This document shows, one piece after another, positions 34,041-44,165 of a stretch of DNA of 64,000 nucleotides (position 1 is the stretch's first letter; each line of letters opens with the position of its first letter). The stretch comes from Dendrocalamus latiflorus (taxonomy: Eukaryota; Streptophyta; Magnoliopsida; Poales; Poaceae), in the NCBI GenBank assembly GCA_017311315.1, contig CM029666.1, positions 35,226,749 to 35,290,748 on the forward strand, read 5' to 3'. The notes below the pieces were generated by a model that had not been told where the DNA came from, did no database searches, and worked only from the letters and a program-made list of their open reading frames with translations. The position numbers and the translations under genes are program-made.

Positions 34041-37000
34041 TGTAAGACCCCGGATTTAGCCATCCAGAATCCCCTGTGATTCCACTGCACTATTCCCTAG
34101 ATCAGTAGATAGTGCTCACAGTTACTTTGCTGTATATCAAACATATTATGCGAAAGCGTAGATAATATAGTAACAACTTACTCATGGGCCGATCAGGCCA
34201 AAAATAAATGCAGCAGTGGAAACTTCACTCAAGTGGGACCCTCAGGACTTACCCACAGGCAGCCAATTGGGGTTCACGACCTAGTTCTTGGCCTCTTCAT
34301 CTTTCAGCTCTTTTGATTCCCTTAGGACACCGTAGGGCTTGATCTTCCTTTCCTTATTGACTGATATGGTAATTGAGCAACAGTGAGTACAATGGTACTC
34401 AGCAAGCCACCACACAGAATGCAAATAATAATATATGCAAGGCTGTCAAGTGAGGCTGAGGTTCATTTATTTGTTAAAAGCGACATTTTCAATAATCATA
34501 ATTAAAATTCCTATGACTTCGCATTTTACAAATATGCCTTATGGAGTCTGAAATTGTGCAACAATTATAGCGATGTAGGTTCCATCCACCAATTACATGG
34601 TTCCATCCATCTATTCTAGCTTTTGATCAATAGGTTACTTCCACCTTATTGTCAATAGTGGAGTACATCCCTCCAGGAAAATTACCAAAGTCAGGTTACA
34701 ACCGCTTGACAGTTTTCTTCCCACCCTCAAAAGTTTTGAAATAGAACTAACTCGAGGAAGATTTCCGTGTCCGCCCTTGACCGTGGGCACGGCTATTCGA
34801 ATAGTTTGTACTCTGCAGAGTTTGTACACTTTCACCACAAGAGACAATCCGCTCGTTGCCCCACATGATTCCTTAGTAACGTGGTTGACTAGATCATCAC
34901 AGTGAATTTTCAAAGTATCTAGCCCTTGTTGTCATCTCACCCTATGGGCTGCTTCCACTTGCGGTGGGTCCCATACTATGCACGGGATGTAACCACGTCT
35001 ACTAGCGCAGCCGGGCTCCACTCCCCGCAATGCTAGTACGGCTAGTTACTTCACCCTCCACTCGGTGTCCCTTTAGGCCTCCCCTTGCCCTTGCGTATCC
35101 ACTTCTTTCCACTATCGGTGAGATGAGTCCGAGGGTTTCGATAAATTTACTTAGCCAAGTTGCACTTTGCAGACTTGTGGTTGTACTGTTGTACACGGAG
35201 GGGTCATCACAGTATTAAGTCCTTAATTTGTCCGGGCGGCTCATTCCACAACCCACAAACCTTGTGTTACATCCACACCCACAACTCTTACCATCCGCCC
35301 AGACCGGTATAGCAGATTTTTAGGATTTTGAGAAGCATAACTTAAGTTATCACAAATAATTAGCCACGTACATCCCGTGACTGTACCAAAACCAGTTTTC
35401 ATGTTTAAAGATTGATGATCAGGGCCACTTGTGCCTTGGACTTGACAAGACTAGCGTGGCATTTTAATATGATCAATAGCTAGTATAGTTATCATTAACA
35501 TCTAGGGTGACAATGGTCAGGTGATTCAAGTATTAAGGAAAGGCATATTAGTATTTAAAACATCAAATAGGAATGTAACTACCTTAAGCTTTGACATACA
35601 TTTGCATAATAAAGTAAGCATGCAATTTGATAATTTAAAGGAACATACACGTGCATAAAATGTAGGATCAATATGATCAAAGTGATGACTTGCCTTGCTC
35701 GATTTACCATGGCCTCGATTTCATTCAAAGCCTTCTCAGTCGATTATTTGGATTATTGATCTTCATCTCTCTCCAAGTCTTGTTCCTGCTGGAACTTGTT
35801 GTCTCTTTGTGGCTCCAGTGACTAATTGCACGACTAACGACTAACAAATTCAACAAATCCAGCAAAAGAAGTTTAATTGAGTTTACTTATAATTTGTTTA
35901 TGATTAAGGGTATGTAGTGAGTTGCAGGATAGAGACGGAGCGAACGAATTTTTGGGTGGAAGCGAAGTGATGGAGTAACTTCGCCAGGAAAGGATATAAA
36001 AGAAGGACCGGCATCGAAGGAATATTCACAAGGACATTCCGCTTTAGGTAGGAGTATGGCTAGACATAGCCGATTGCAAGACACCAAGACTTGATCTTGC
36101 TTGAACAGATTTAGATATGGAGATAAAGACATGACATTCTATTTAGACTATTCGGTCTTTTGATAGGATGTGATATTAGTATTTGATTTGTGTGAAAGTA
36201 GGATCTTGAGTATTGATACTATCTTTAAAAAGCTTCAAGTCCTAGTTTATGATGACATGCATTTTTAATTTCTTACGCTAGTTAATTCTAGAGTAATTAT
36301 CTTGCTAATTCAAGTAGCAATGAATTAGGGTTAGGTTTCTAGCATTACTAATTTATATACTCCTTCAAATTGTTTCACATATTAAACTTTAATATTTACA
36401 TTCATTGAGTCTAAGATAATTACTTGCCATTTTGAAAATAGGTCACGCATAATCTTGTTTTAGGTAACATGTTGAATCATAAACTTTGGTCGACACACAA
36501 TTATCCAAAATGTAGTTTCTACAATTAGATTCTTATTTCCCAAAATTATTTTCAGTTTTCCTCAATTTTCCCCTACTGGGGGGTGGTGGCTCCGACCAGG
36601 AGGCGCGGTGGCGGCCAGCGGCGGTGGAGTGCGGACGGTGGGGGAAGCCGTTAATGGCGGCAGCGGCCGGAGGGGAAAGGGGGAGGAGTAGGGGGCATGA
36701 GCATTAGTGGGCCAAGGGGAGCTTACCGGAAGTCTTAGTAGGGCCGGAGAGGAGCCGTGGCATGCCGACGACGGGAACCAGCGGTGGCGCGGGCATGGGC
36801 ACTGCGCCGGCGAGCCGAGGTGAGGAGAGAGCCAGAGCGGAGCTTGGGGAAGCTTCAGGGACACACGAGGATGCTCCACACCCGAGGAATCGAGGATCCG
36901 TGCGCTGAGCTAGAGATGGCGACGAGAATGGCGGATTTGGCCGGCGACAAGGAGGAACGGCCGCACGGTGAGCCAGGGTCGCCAGAGTTCGATTCTTCGA

Positions 37001-37904
37001 GGGAGGAGGGAGGAGTCTTCCAGGGGCTTGCCGTGACGCGGTCTAATTGCGGGGACTTCGCTGGAGCGGCCGGGGCAGCGTGGAGGCGCGGCGGCCGGTG
37101 TGGCACAGCGGGAGCTCAGTAGCGTTGGGGCTTCTTATAGCTGGCGGCTCGCAGCTCTACTGGTGTTGGTTGGCAAGTAGCGCGCGAAGACGACAAGGCC
37201 ATGTCACGGGAGCACTGCTTGGAGCATGGATGGCGCCATGGGGTGAGCGACTGCTGTAGCCGTTGGCCGACAAACAGCGCGCGCTGGACAACGTTTGCGT
37301 GTGGGCGTAAGCACGACGGGGGGGTCAGTGGCGGCGAGATTCGCGGGATGCGACGGGGTCAGCGCCTCGAGCAAGCGTTTACAGAGCAGGGGAACGGAGG
37401 AAGAAGACAAGGGGAGGGGCATTTGGGTCGAAGGCCAAGAGGAGCAAAGGCCGGATGGGCCAGAAGAAAAAGGAGTGGGCTGGGAGAGGGAAAAAGGAGT
37501 GGGCTGGGAGAGGGAAAAAGATGGGCTGCGGCCCAAGAAGTTTTTTTTTGAATTTGATAAATTGGCTATATTAATTAGATGGGGAGATTTTGTAATATTA
37601 ACTTTTGATTTAAATTTACCATACTTGACCTTAAACATTCCAATGTTATTCAAATTAAATTTTAATTATTATATCTTCTTTCTAGACTTTAGGGCTTGCA
37701 AAGGAAATTTGAAATTTTCCTTGATTTGATTTTAGTTCTTGGCTATTGATCACGGTTTTTTATTATTTTTTTAATTCGGGTTTTTAGCAAAGAACCAAAC
37801 CAAGAAATTCGAATAACCGCCAAAATTTTTAAACAACACTGGAAAACAGATAAAAAGATTTTAAATTTTCACAAATACAGAAAGTCTCTTTTTGGGATGT
37901 TACA
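34041..37904 (-). mobile_element. solo Ty3/gypsy-type LTR (3.86 kb), minus orientation, inside the LINE 3' UTR
   Basis: The left end is TGTAAGACCCCGG and the right end is TTTGGGATGTTACA. Flanks gtact (34036-34040) and atact (37905-37909) share tact. No internal domain, PBS or second LTR is present. The gtgagtacaatggtactcagcaag block (about 34384) and a GC-rich block near the right end (36.56-37.55 kb) mirror the LTR at 12192, so this copy is reversed. ORFs in the GC-rich block occur on both strands and are not accepted as genes. LINE 3' UTR sequence lies on both sides. Confidence 0.85.
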
Positions 37905-37974
37905 ATACTGTTTGGCTGTAGTCATTCTCATGGAATGATCAAGGCCGCAATGTTATTATTCCTTTATCTAAAAA

Positions 37975-38178
37975 ATGTAAAAAAAATCCAACAGAATACT
38001 ATACTAAGGCGCGAAGACTAACGCAACTAGACCTTACAAACGTTACCAATCGGTTGCTGCACGAATTCCTTGACAGGCTTATGGAACATCTAATAAAAAG
38101 TGTAGTTACATTCATAATCATTCACCAATCCTAAAGGGACTGCTGGGTTGTTGGCTACTATCAAGGGGTCCCAGCATA
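37975..38178. repeat. 203-bp direct repeat, right copy
   Basis: It begins directly after the LINE A-rich tail (atgtaaaaaaaatccaac) and ends ggggtcccagcata. It then continues into the 5' flank of RLP fragment D, which marks this as the native context of the duplicated block. Confidence 0.9.
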
Positions 38179-38274
38179 GACCAAACACCTGGTGGAGCAT
38201 ACACACTCAGATATATTATACCCTCTACACACAGTACATACAGCATAGAGAAGAAATAAAAGGGCCTACCGAAA

Positions 38275-38508
38275 ATGACCCAGCTCAGGCTAGTCAGGTT
38301 CCTTAGACAAGCAACAACCACAATCTCCTTGCTTCTGCTCCTGCATACTCCATCCTGTTCTTCCCTTCTTCACACTAGCAGATTGGATGGGAGCTGCATC
38401 GCAAGTGAGCGAGCTGCACTTCTGTCCATCAAAGCAGGCCTCTCAGATCCTGGGAACCAGCTTTTGTCAAGGCAAGGCGAACATTGCTGCAGTTGGGAGG
38501 GAGTGCTA
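38275..38508 (+). pseudogene. RLP-D: N-terminal RLP fragment (signal peptide and LRRNT only)
   Basis: The ATG at 38275 opens a hydrophobic signal peptide (TTTISLLLLLHTPSCSS). An LRRNT_2 cap follows (CIASERAALLSIKAGLSDPG, then HCCSWEGV) with the paired-Cys pattern of plant extracellular LRR proteins. It diverges from RLP-A, -B and -C more than they do from each other, so it is a different family member. Homology stops at about 38508 and unrelated sequence continues the frame to a TGA near 38571. The Trp before QGE is Arg here. No LRRs, island or TM remain. Confidence 0.85.
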
Positions 38509-38788
38509 GTTACCATGCGACCGAAATACAAGAAACGAAAATTTGTAAGAGAGGATTATTTGAAAAAGTGAGGACCTGTATGTATTTTTGGAGAAAGTGA
38601 AGGGCTTTTCCAAGAAAATGCGAGGACCTGTACGCAATTTCGGAGAAGCAGAGAGGGGTTTTCGGAAAAAAGTGGTAGGGACCTTTTTGCAATAACCGAG
38701 GACCAAAACATGATTTTGCAAAATCCGGAGAGCTTTTTCGCAAAATTGCTGACATAGAGGGCTCCCGCCGATGCTTCCCCCGGTTTTA
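38509..38788. other. repetitive filler of unknown origin
   Basis: Imperfect repeats around gaggacctgta(t/c)g...tttcggaga(a/g) recur at about 38570, 38622 and 38667, resembling terminal sequence of old grass transposons. It replaces the rest of RLP-D. Confidence 0.5.
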
Positions 38789-38852
38789 ATATAGGACGAT
38801 TTAGACTCCCACAGATATTGATATAGGATGATTCAGACTCCCACAGATATTG
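38789..38852 (+). repeat. 32-bp tandem pair upstream of RLP-B
   Basis: The two units, 38789-38820 and 38821-38852, differ at two positions. Each contains agactcccacagatattg, the same motif found near the ATG of each RLP. Confidence 0.9.
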
Positions 38853-38856
38853 TATC

Positions 38857-39324
38857 TGTTGGATTTTTGATCTAGGCTAAACGGTTGAAACAGGGAGACG
38901 TGGGGTGATGCCCACGTTCACCCGCTTCTCACACGCCCTGATCGGGGGTGCCTAACCAACTTTGGTTACGGTCCCCCGTTGCACAGCAGAAGATAAAAGG
39001 GGGTTCCGGCCTCTCACGTTTAAGTCCTATTCGGTTCCCGCGAGAGTCAAAACCCCGCACAAACCCTAAGCAGACCGATCTACTACGCGCTGCCAGCAAC
39101 GTGAAGTCCGCCGCCATTGCAGGACAATGCCGACGACCTTCCGAACCGCGAGGCCTCTCTGACCTTCACCGACTCGCGCCTCACGCCGGCATCACGCAGG
39201 CACGTGGACTTCAGCTCAATGGCCGTCATCGCTGACCGTAAGCCTCCCCGATCTGATGAAACTCTAGGTGTTCTAGTGCTAGACTAGCGGTTTATGTGAT
39301 GTGCATGATGATTGAGGCATAACA
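38857..39324 (+). repeat. solo copia LTR (468 bp) in the RLP-B upstream region
   Basis: It starts TGTTGGATTTTTG and ends GAGGCATAACA. Flanks are gtatc (38852-38856) and gtatt (39325-39329), so the target duplication is 4 of 5 bases. It has no PBS or internal region and is followed at once by RLP upstream DNA. It is the same family and length as the LTR at 51379-51846, differing at about 28 positions by eye. Confidence 0.92.
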
Positions 39325-39441
39325 GTATTTAGACCACGAACACATTCTAGAATTTGAATCAAACCTATTTTTCCAATTGCTAACTCGATTCGGACTCCCA
39401 CAGCTAAATATTCCTACGTGAGATATCACGGCCAAATTAAA

Positions 39442-40026
39442 ATGATGAGCAAAACGGCTCAACTCAATCTCCAGCTCCTCCCTCAATCAGTAGGCATAAT
39501 CTTTTGCCTTTTGGCGGTGTCCCAACAAGTAGTGCCATCCGCTTCCTCTGTCCTCCATGCGTGGAAGACGGGTGGGAGATGCATCGGGAGCGAGCGGGAC
39601 GCGCTTCTCTCCTTCAAGGCAAGACTCTCGGACCCCGGGAACCAGCTATCGTCATGGCAAGGCCAAGATTGCTGCAGATGGAAGGGAGTCCGGTGCTGCA
39701 ACAGAACCGGGCATGTCGTCAAGCTCGATCTTGGAGCCAAAGACAACTGTTTGTACGTCGTCAGGAATTGTTTGGGAGGTGATATAAGCCCCTCTTTGGT
39801 TGCTTTGCAGAAACTCAGGCACTTGGACTTGAGCTGGAACAACTTCAGCGACGCAAACATACCGGAGTTTCTGGGCTCTCTAAGAAATCTTAGATATCTC
39901 AATCTTTCAAACGCTGCCTTTCGTGGGAGAATACCTTCACAGCTTGGTAACATCTCCAACCTTCTCTACCACGACCTCGACTGTGAAAATTTCGGGCACA
40001 CAGTCTACTCGCTTGACCTTGCATGG
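39442..40026 (+). pseudogene. RLP-B: 5' 195 codons of an RLP, truncated
   Basis: The ATG at 39442 (a second ATG follows at 39445) opens a signal peptide (SVGIIFCLLAVSQQVV), the LRRNT_2 cap (CIGSERDALLSFKARLSDPG, CCRWKGVRCCNRTGH) and the first LRRs (LRHLDLSWNNFSDANIP, LRYLNLSNAAFRGRIP). The frame is open throughout and about 99% identical in DNA to RLP-C. At 40026 homology ends within 'cttgcatgg' and caggggtggatctacag begins; no continuation of the gene is found to the right. A truncated product of ~207 residues ending at 40065 is possible in principle, but there is no sign it is used. Confidence 0.92.
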
Positions 40027-41640
40027 CAGGGGTGGATCTACAGTAGTTCATGGGTGTTCAGCTGAACATCTAAAATTTTTGATAAAAAACCTAGTATATA
40101 TGAGGTATATTATATATGTATATATATAATTGGGTCAGTTTAACTGTTTCGGGTCACAATCTGCCGGCCGGCCCGAGGGAAAACGCACGGCGCTGCAACC
40201 TGCGTCCGCGTGCGCGTGAAGCCAGGGCCCAGCCTGTTTGCTGCGCGCCTTGCTCCCCTGGCCCCCATTTCCTGCCTGCCCAAGCGAACGACCCGACGCG
40301 GCGACGCAATCCACCCTAACCCTAGTCGGCGACTCGGCGCCGACCGCGCCTCCGGCCCGCTGCCCGCGTCGATCTAGAACCCTAGCCCACTGATGTGCTC
40401 GATTATGTTTCGGATTAGGACTTTTACTCATGCCGTTATTGTTCTTGGGCTCGGGTAGCATGTTAGAAGGAGGGGAATCGAAAGATTACAAGCAAACCCT
40501 AAGGCTTTTCCCCAAAATGTGATGAATCCCGAACCCTAGAAACCCCAATTCGTGATGAACCCTAAAGTAGTTTTCCCCAAACTTATCCCCAAATCCCCAG
40601 ATCATGCAAACTTTTTGGATCTTTGGATCGAAAAAAAGGTTCAGTTCGAGGGCGGGGAAGACTCACATTTTTTGGGCGCCGCTGCCATCGGCCGGGGGCC
40701 GCCGCTCTCCGCGCGAAAGCCGTTGGCGTCGCTGGTTCATGCCGCCGCCGACGCATCATGTTGGCGCCGCCGCTCACTCCTCTACGCTCCACGCGCACGC
40801 CGCCAGTCGCGCGCCCGCCGCCTCCTGTGCGCGCCGCGTTTTTCGGGTGGAGAGGAGCCGAAATGACCTAGGGTTAGGTTTTCGGGGATTTTAATTCCCG
40901 CTGCGCGCACACACGGCCATTAGATTTCATCCGACGGCGCGCCGTGTTTTGGGCTCCACGCGTCCACTGGGCAGGCCGCGAGTGGGCGTTTTTCGGCAGC
41001 GCCCGCGTGCGCGTTTTTGGACCACACGCGCGGGTGAAGTTTGTGGGCCGTACGGCATTTTGGACGTGCGCTGAGAATTTGGCCCGTACGGGCTTTTCCA
41101 GGCCCCCCGCGCGTGTTTTCTGGTGGGCCGCGATGTTTTTTAAGCCCGTGAGCGGGATTTTTAGGCCGAGCACATTTTTGGGCAGTGCGGCCATTTTCCG
41201 GTGCGGGCGTATTTCATGTATAATTGATGATTATTTGATGTCTCTCATGAAAATATTGCTGGATAATGTCTTTAAGCTGCTGAAAATATTATGCTATCAT
41301 TTCCGCTGCCTGATGTGCTGTCTCTAATTGAATGAAACCAACGAGGAATTCAATTGGAGAATTATGTTTATTTTTACATGCTATTACTTTTGGACCAACG
41401 TTAATTGTAATTGCATGTTATCAATTATGTTTATTTTTGTTGTGTTTAATTTTCCCATGCTATTACTCTTTGACCAACGTTAATTGTAATTGCATGTTAT
41501 GAATTATGTTAAATTTTTCGTTTCTGCCCAACGGTGATGCGAAACATTCTTATGAGCATGTTGTTAATCATATCAACGTAAGGTTAACTTTCATGCAAAT
41601 TAATTATGCATTTTCTTAATGAAAATTTTAAATTTTTTCA
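40027..41640. other. junction segment: hAT-like end, GC-rich DNA, probable copia leader
   Basis: It begins caggggtggatctacagtag, like the left end of some plant hAT-related repeats, followed by a tatata stretch. Then comes GC-rich sequence (40.15-41.2 kb) with ORFs on both strands that look accidental. The last ~400 bp is AT-rich, contains a tandem duplication and ends in an acceptor-like ttttttcag before copia gag. No copia 5' LTR or PBS is present where one would be expected. Confidence 0.5.
41359..41500 (+). repeat. imperfect tandem duplication in the copia leader
   Basis: Two units (41359-41421 and 41422-41500) share aattatgtttattttt, catgctattact and accaacgttaattgtaattg. The second has a short extra stretch. 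Confidence 0.8.
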
Positions 41641-42770
41641 GCTGCTACTGTTTCCGCTCAAGTTAATGCGATTGAGCCACTTAACGGCAGCAACTTCCAG
41701 AAATGGAAGTTTGCACTTATGACGACCTTCCAGCTCATGGATCTGGACTACGTGTTCAGATTCGATGAGCCTGTCGCTCCTACTGAAGGGGAGGATAAAT
41801 TTGATGACAAAATGAAGGAGTACAAAACTAATGCTGAGAAGTGGGAGCGGTCTAACCGCATTTCACTTGCTGTAATGAAGAACTCCATCAGTGAAGCCAT
41901 TAGGGGAGCAATCCCTAAAAAGGGCAAGGTGATGGAGTACTTGTCCTCCATCGAGGATCACTTTAAGGGGTCCTCTAAGGTTTATGCTACCACACTGATG
42001 CACAGGCTCATGAACACTAAGTACAATGGTACTGGAAATGTCCGTGAGCACATTATGACCATAATTAACATTGCTGCCAGACTTAAGACAATGGACATGG
42101 AAATTTCTGATGGTTTTGTTGTTCATTACATTATGATGTCTCTTTCTAAGCAATTTGAAGCTTTTAAGGTGAACTATAACACCATTAAGGACAAGTGGAC
42201 CATGAGCGAGTTGATCGCTAATGTTTCTCAAGAAGAAGAGAGGCTCAAAGTTGAGGGAGCTAATGATTTTGTAAATCAAGTCGACTTCTCAAATAAAGCT
42301 GGTCCCTCTAGAAATAGAGGTGGCTATAAAGGAAAGGGAAAGAAGGAGCAAGCATACTCCCCTTATAAGAAGCCACAGAAGTCGCAGCATCCACAGCATC
42401 CTAAGGCGCCTAAAAACGCTTCAGGTCCTGGAAGCTCAAATGGACAGAAGAAAAGTGATGAGTGCTACTTTTGTCAATCAAAGTACCACTTCCAAGATGA
42501 TTGTCCTGAATAGCTAAAGTGGCTCGCCAAGAAAGGTACTTATCAAATTACTTTTGTTGATGAAGCATTTTATACTGATTTTTCTACTTCTGGTGCTACT
42601 GTGCACATTACGAATTCCTTGCAGAGATTCCATATGTTGAGAAGTCTCAGAGGGGAAAGAAGCCTAAGAGTGGCTAATGGGATGGAAGCCGAAATTAAAG
42701 CTATTGGGTCAGTTTCTTTAGTTTTGAATAATGGCTTTGTAATGAAACTTAATGATGTTCTTTATGTTCC
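41641..42770 (+). pseudogene. copia gag and start of protease, broken
   Basis: Gag (UBN2 type) is readable from AATVSAQVNAIEPLNGSN; the next in-frame ATG is at 41719. Upstream stops and a ttttttcag just before 41642 suggest that conserved gag began in an upstream exon. A zinc knuckle (CYFCQSKYHFQDDC) lies near 42466-42507. TAG follows at 42511-42513, where related proteins have Trp (inferred). In the protease region the usual D-S-G-A active site is not present; the sequence reads STSGATVHITNS, so catalytic Asp is absent. The frame is lost at about 42770. Confidence 0.88.
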
Positions 42771-42773
42771 TCG

Positions 42774-43263
42774 ATGAGAAGAAACTTAATTTCTGTTTCA
42801 TTATTAGATAATGATGGATATTCTTGTAATTTTGGACACGGAGAGTGTTTGATTTATTTTAATAATGATAATGTTGGTCGTGCCATCCGACATGACAAGC
42901 TTTATATGTTATCCCTGCAAGATTCTCTTATATCCATGAATGTATGTGATGTGAATAAAAAGCGGAAGCGAATTGATGAGACTTCGTCGAAATTGTGGCA
43001 CTGTCATTTGGGCCACATTTCGAGGGGGAGAATTGAACGTGTCATTAAAGAAGAAATTCTCCACCCTTTAGACTTTAGTGATTCGGATGATCATTGTCTT
43101 GATTGTATCAAAGGCAAGTATGTAAAGAAAATAAAGAAAGGTACTACTCGAAGCACAGGGATTTTAGAAATAATTCATACTGACATATGTGGTCCTTTCC
43201 CTGTGACATCAGTGGATGGTTATGATTCTTTTATTACGTTCACTGATGATTACTCCCGTTATG
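42774..43263 (+). pseudogene. copia pre-integrase and N-terminal integrase, cut by insertion
   Basis: Reads RRNLISVSLLDNDG, WHCHLGHISRGRIERV (HHCC zinc region), CLDCIKGKYVKK, HTDICGPFPV and then FITFTDDYSRY. The reading stops at the TTATG target site (43259-43263) of the nested gypsy element and resumes at 48643. Confidence 0.92.
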
Positions 43264-44165
43264 TGATGGGAACGGGTCCCGATCTTCCAACAGGTTCTGG
43301 GTAAGTTCGATTTGGTGGAGGCGCGACACAAATCGATCCGGCTTCCGAACGACACGTTCCGAACCCCGCAATCGCAGCACCACGTCTCCTCAGGTTATCA
43401 ACCGTGCGCAGCCCGGTTGACCTCGCCAAGAAGGCTAATCCTCGCCTGCGAATCGAAGAACACAAGCAAGAACAAGGAAGAACACAACTGAATTGCAGAT
43501 GGATAGATTTAGCACTCGAAAGTTGGGGTCTCACAAACCGATGAACGGCGAATCTGTTCAAAGACAAATCAATCTAAGCAAAACCCAAGGAAAACTAAAG
43601 GGGTGTGGCCTCCTTAAATAGGGGAGGGGGAAGCCACACTTATCTAATGAAAAGGGATGTGGTACTATTTTTAGTTACTGTTCACGCGCGTGGTACTGTT
43701 CATGTGAACAGTACCAGCCCAAATAGCCCCAGTTACAAGGCCCTCGGCCCACTTTGAGTCGGACTGGAAAAGTGACATGGCTTGTTTCGCAGTTTCTGAT
43801 CTGCTCGAGTGGAGTTTGGAGGTGATACCAGATCCATCTGAAAGTAGACTCCAAGATCTTTCCAACGAGTACTCACGGGCCCCGAGAAGCCTTCTGGATC
43901 AAAAGTTATGGCCGTTTGAAGTTGGCTTGTCAAGCTGAATCCGAATTGATCTGGAGGCCGAATTGGATTCCAAAACCTGTCCAAGTTGAACCCTTGCTTC
44001 AATTGGTTCCAAAGTGATGTGGTGCTACAAATATATATATTTTCATCATTAGGTAGCATCATATTCTCATTTAAAATATGTTGAAGTTGAAGAAACGAAT
44101 TCACCTTTAGTTCATTCATGATATTGGTCGCTATGGTCGTACGTGTTGGTGGCGTGGTCACATCA
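43264..44165 (-). repeat. left LTR of the nested gypsy (3' LTR in element sense)
   Basis: It starts TGATGGGAACGGGTCC and ends TGGTCACATCA. The PPT abuts its right edge, so this is the downstream LTR of a minus-oriented element. Confidence 0.95.

Larger units (their letters stand above)
30501..37974 (+). mobile_element. L1-type LINE, 5'-truncated, interrupted by a solo LTR
   Basis: Coding sequence runs from the C-terminal endonuclease through RT to the zf-RVT tail. A 3' UTR begins at 33944, breaks at 34040 and resumes at 37905 (tgtttggctgtagtcattctc), ending in cctttatctaaaaaa, an A-rich tail. The start of ORF1 and most of the endonuclease are missing, as usual for 5'-truncated LINEs. The element is flanked by the 203-bp direct repeats. 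The left edge is approximate. Confidence 0.85.

Noticed and set aside
36562..37729. ORFs of 80-150 codons on both strands
   Set aside because: They sit in the GC-rich block of a minus-oriented solo LTR and mirror the block in the LTR at 12192.
38857..39324. Considered as the 5' LTR of the copia that ends at 51846
   Set aside because: It is followed directly by RLP DNA rather than a PBS and has its own target duplication, so it stands as a solo LTR; a historical link is proposed in the findings instead.
39442..40065. Considered as a functional short RLP gene
   Set aside because: It ends in transposon-like sequence, lacks most LRRs and the transmembrane segment, and is nearly identical to the start of RLP-C.
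40135..41327. GC-rich ORFs including a 127-codon frame rich in Phe, Trp and Arg
   Set aside because: Low-complexity content, several competing frames, and a position in the junction/leader segment next to copia gag.
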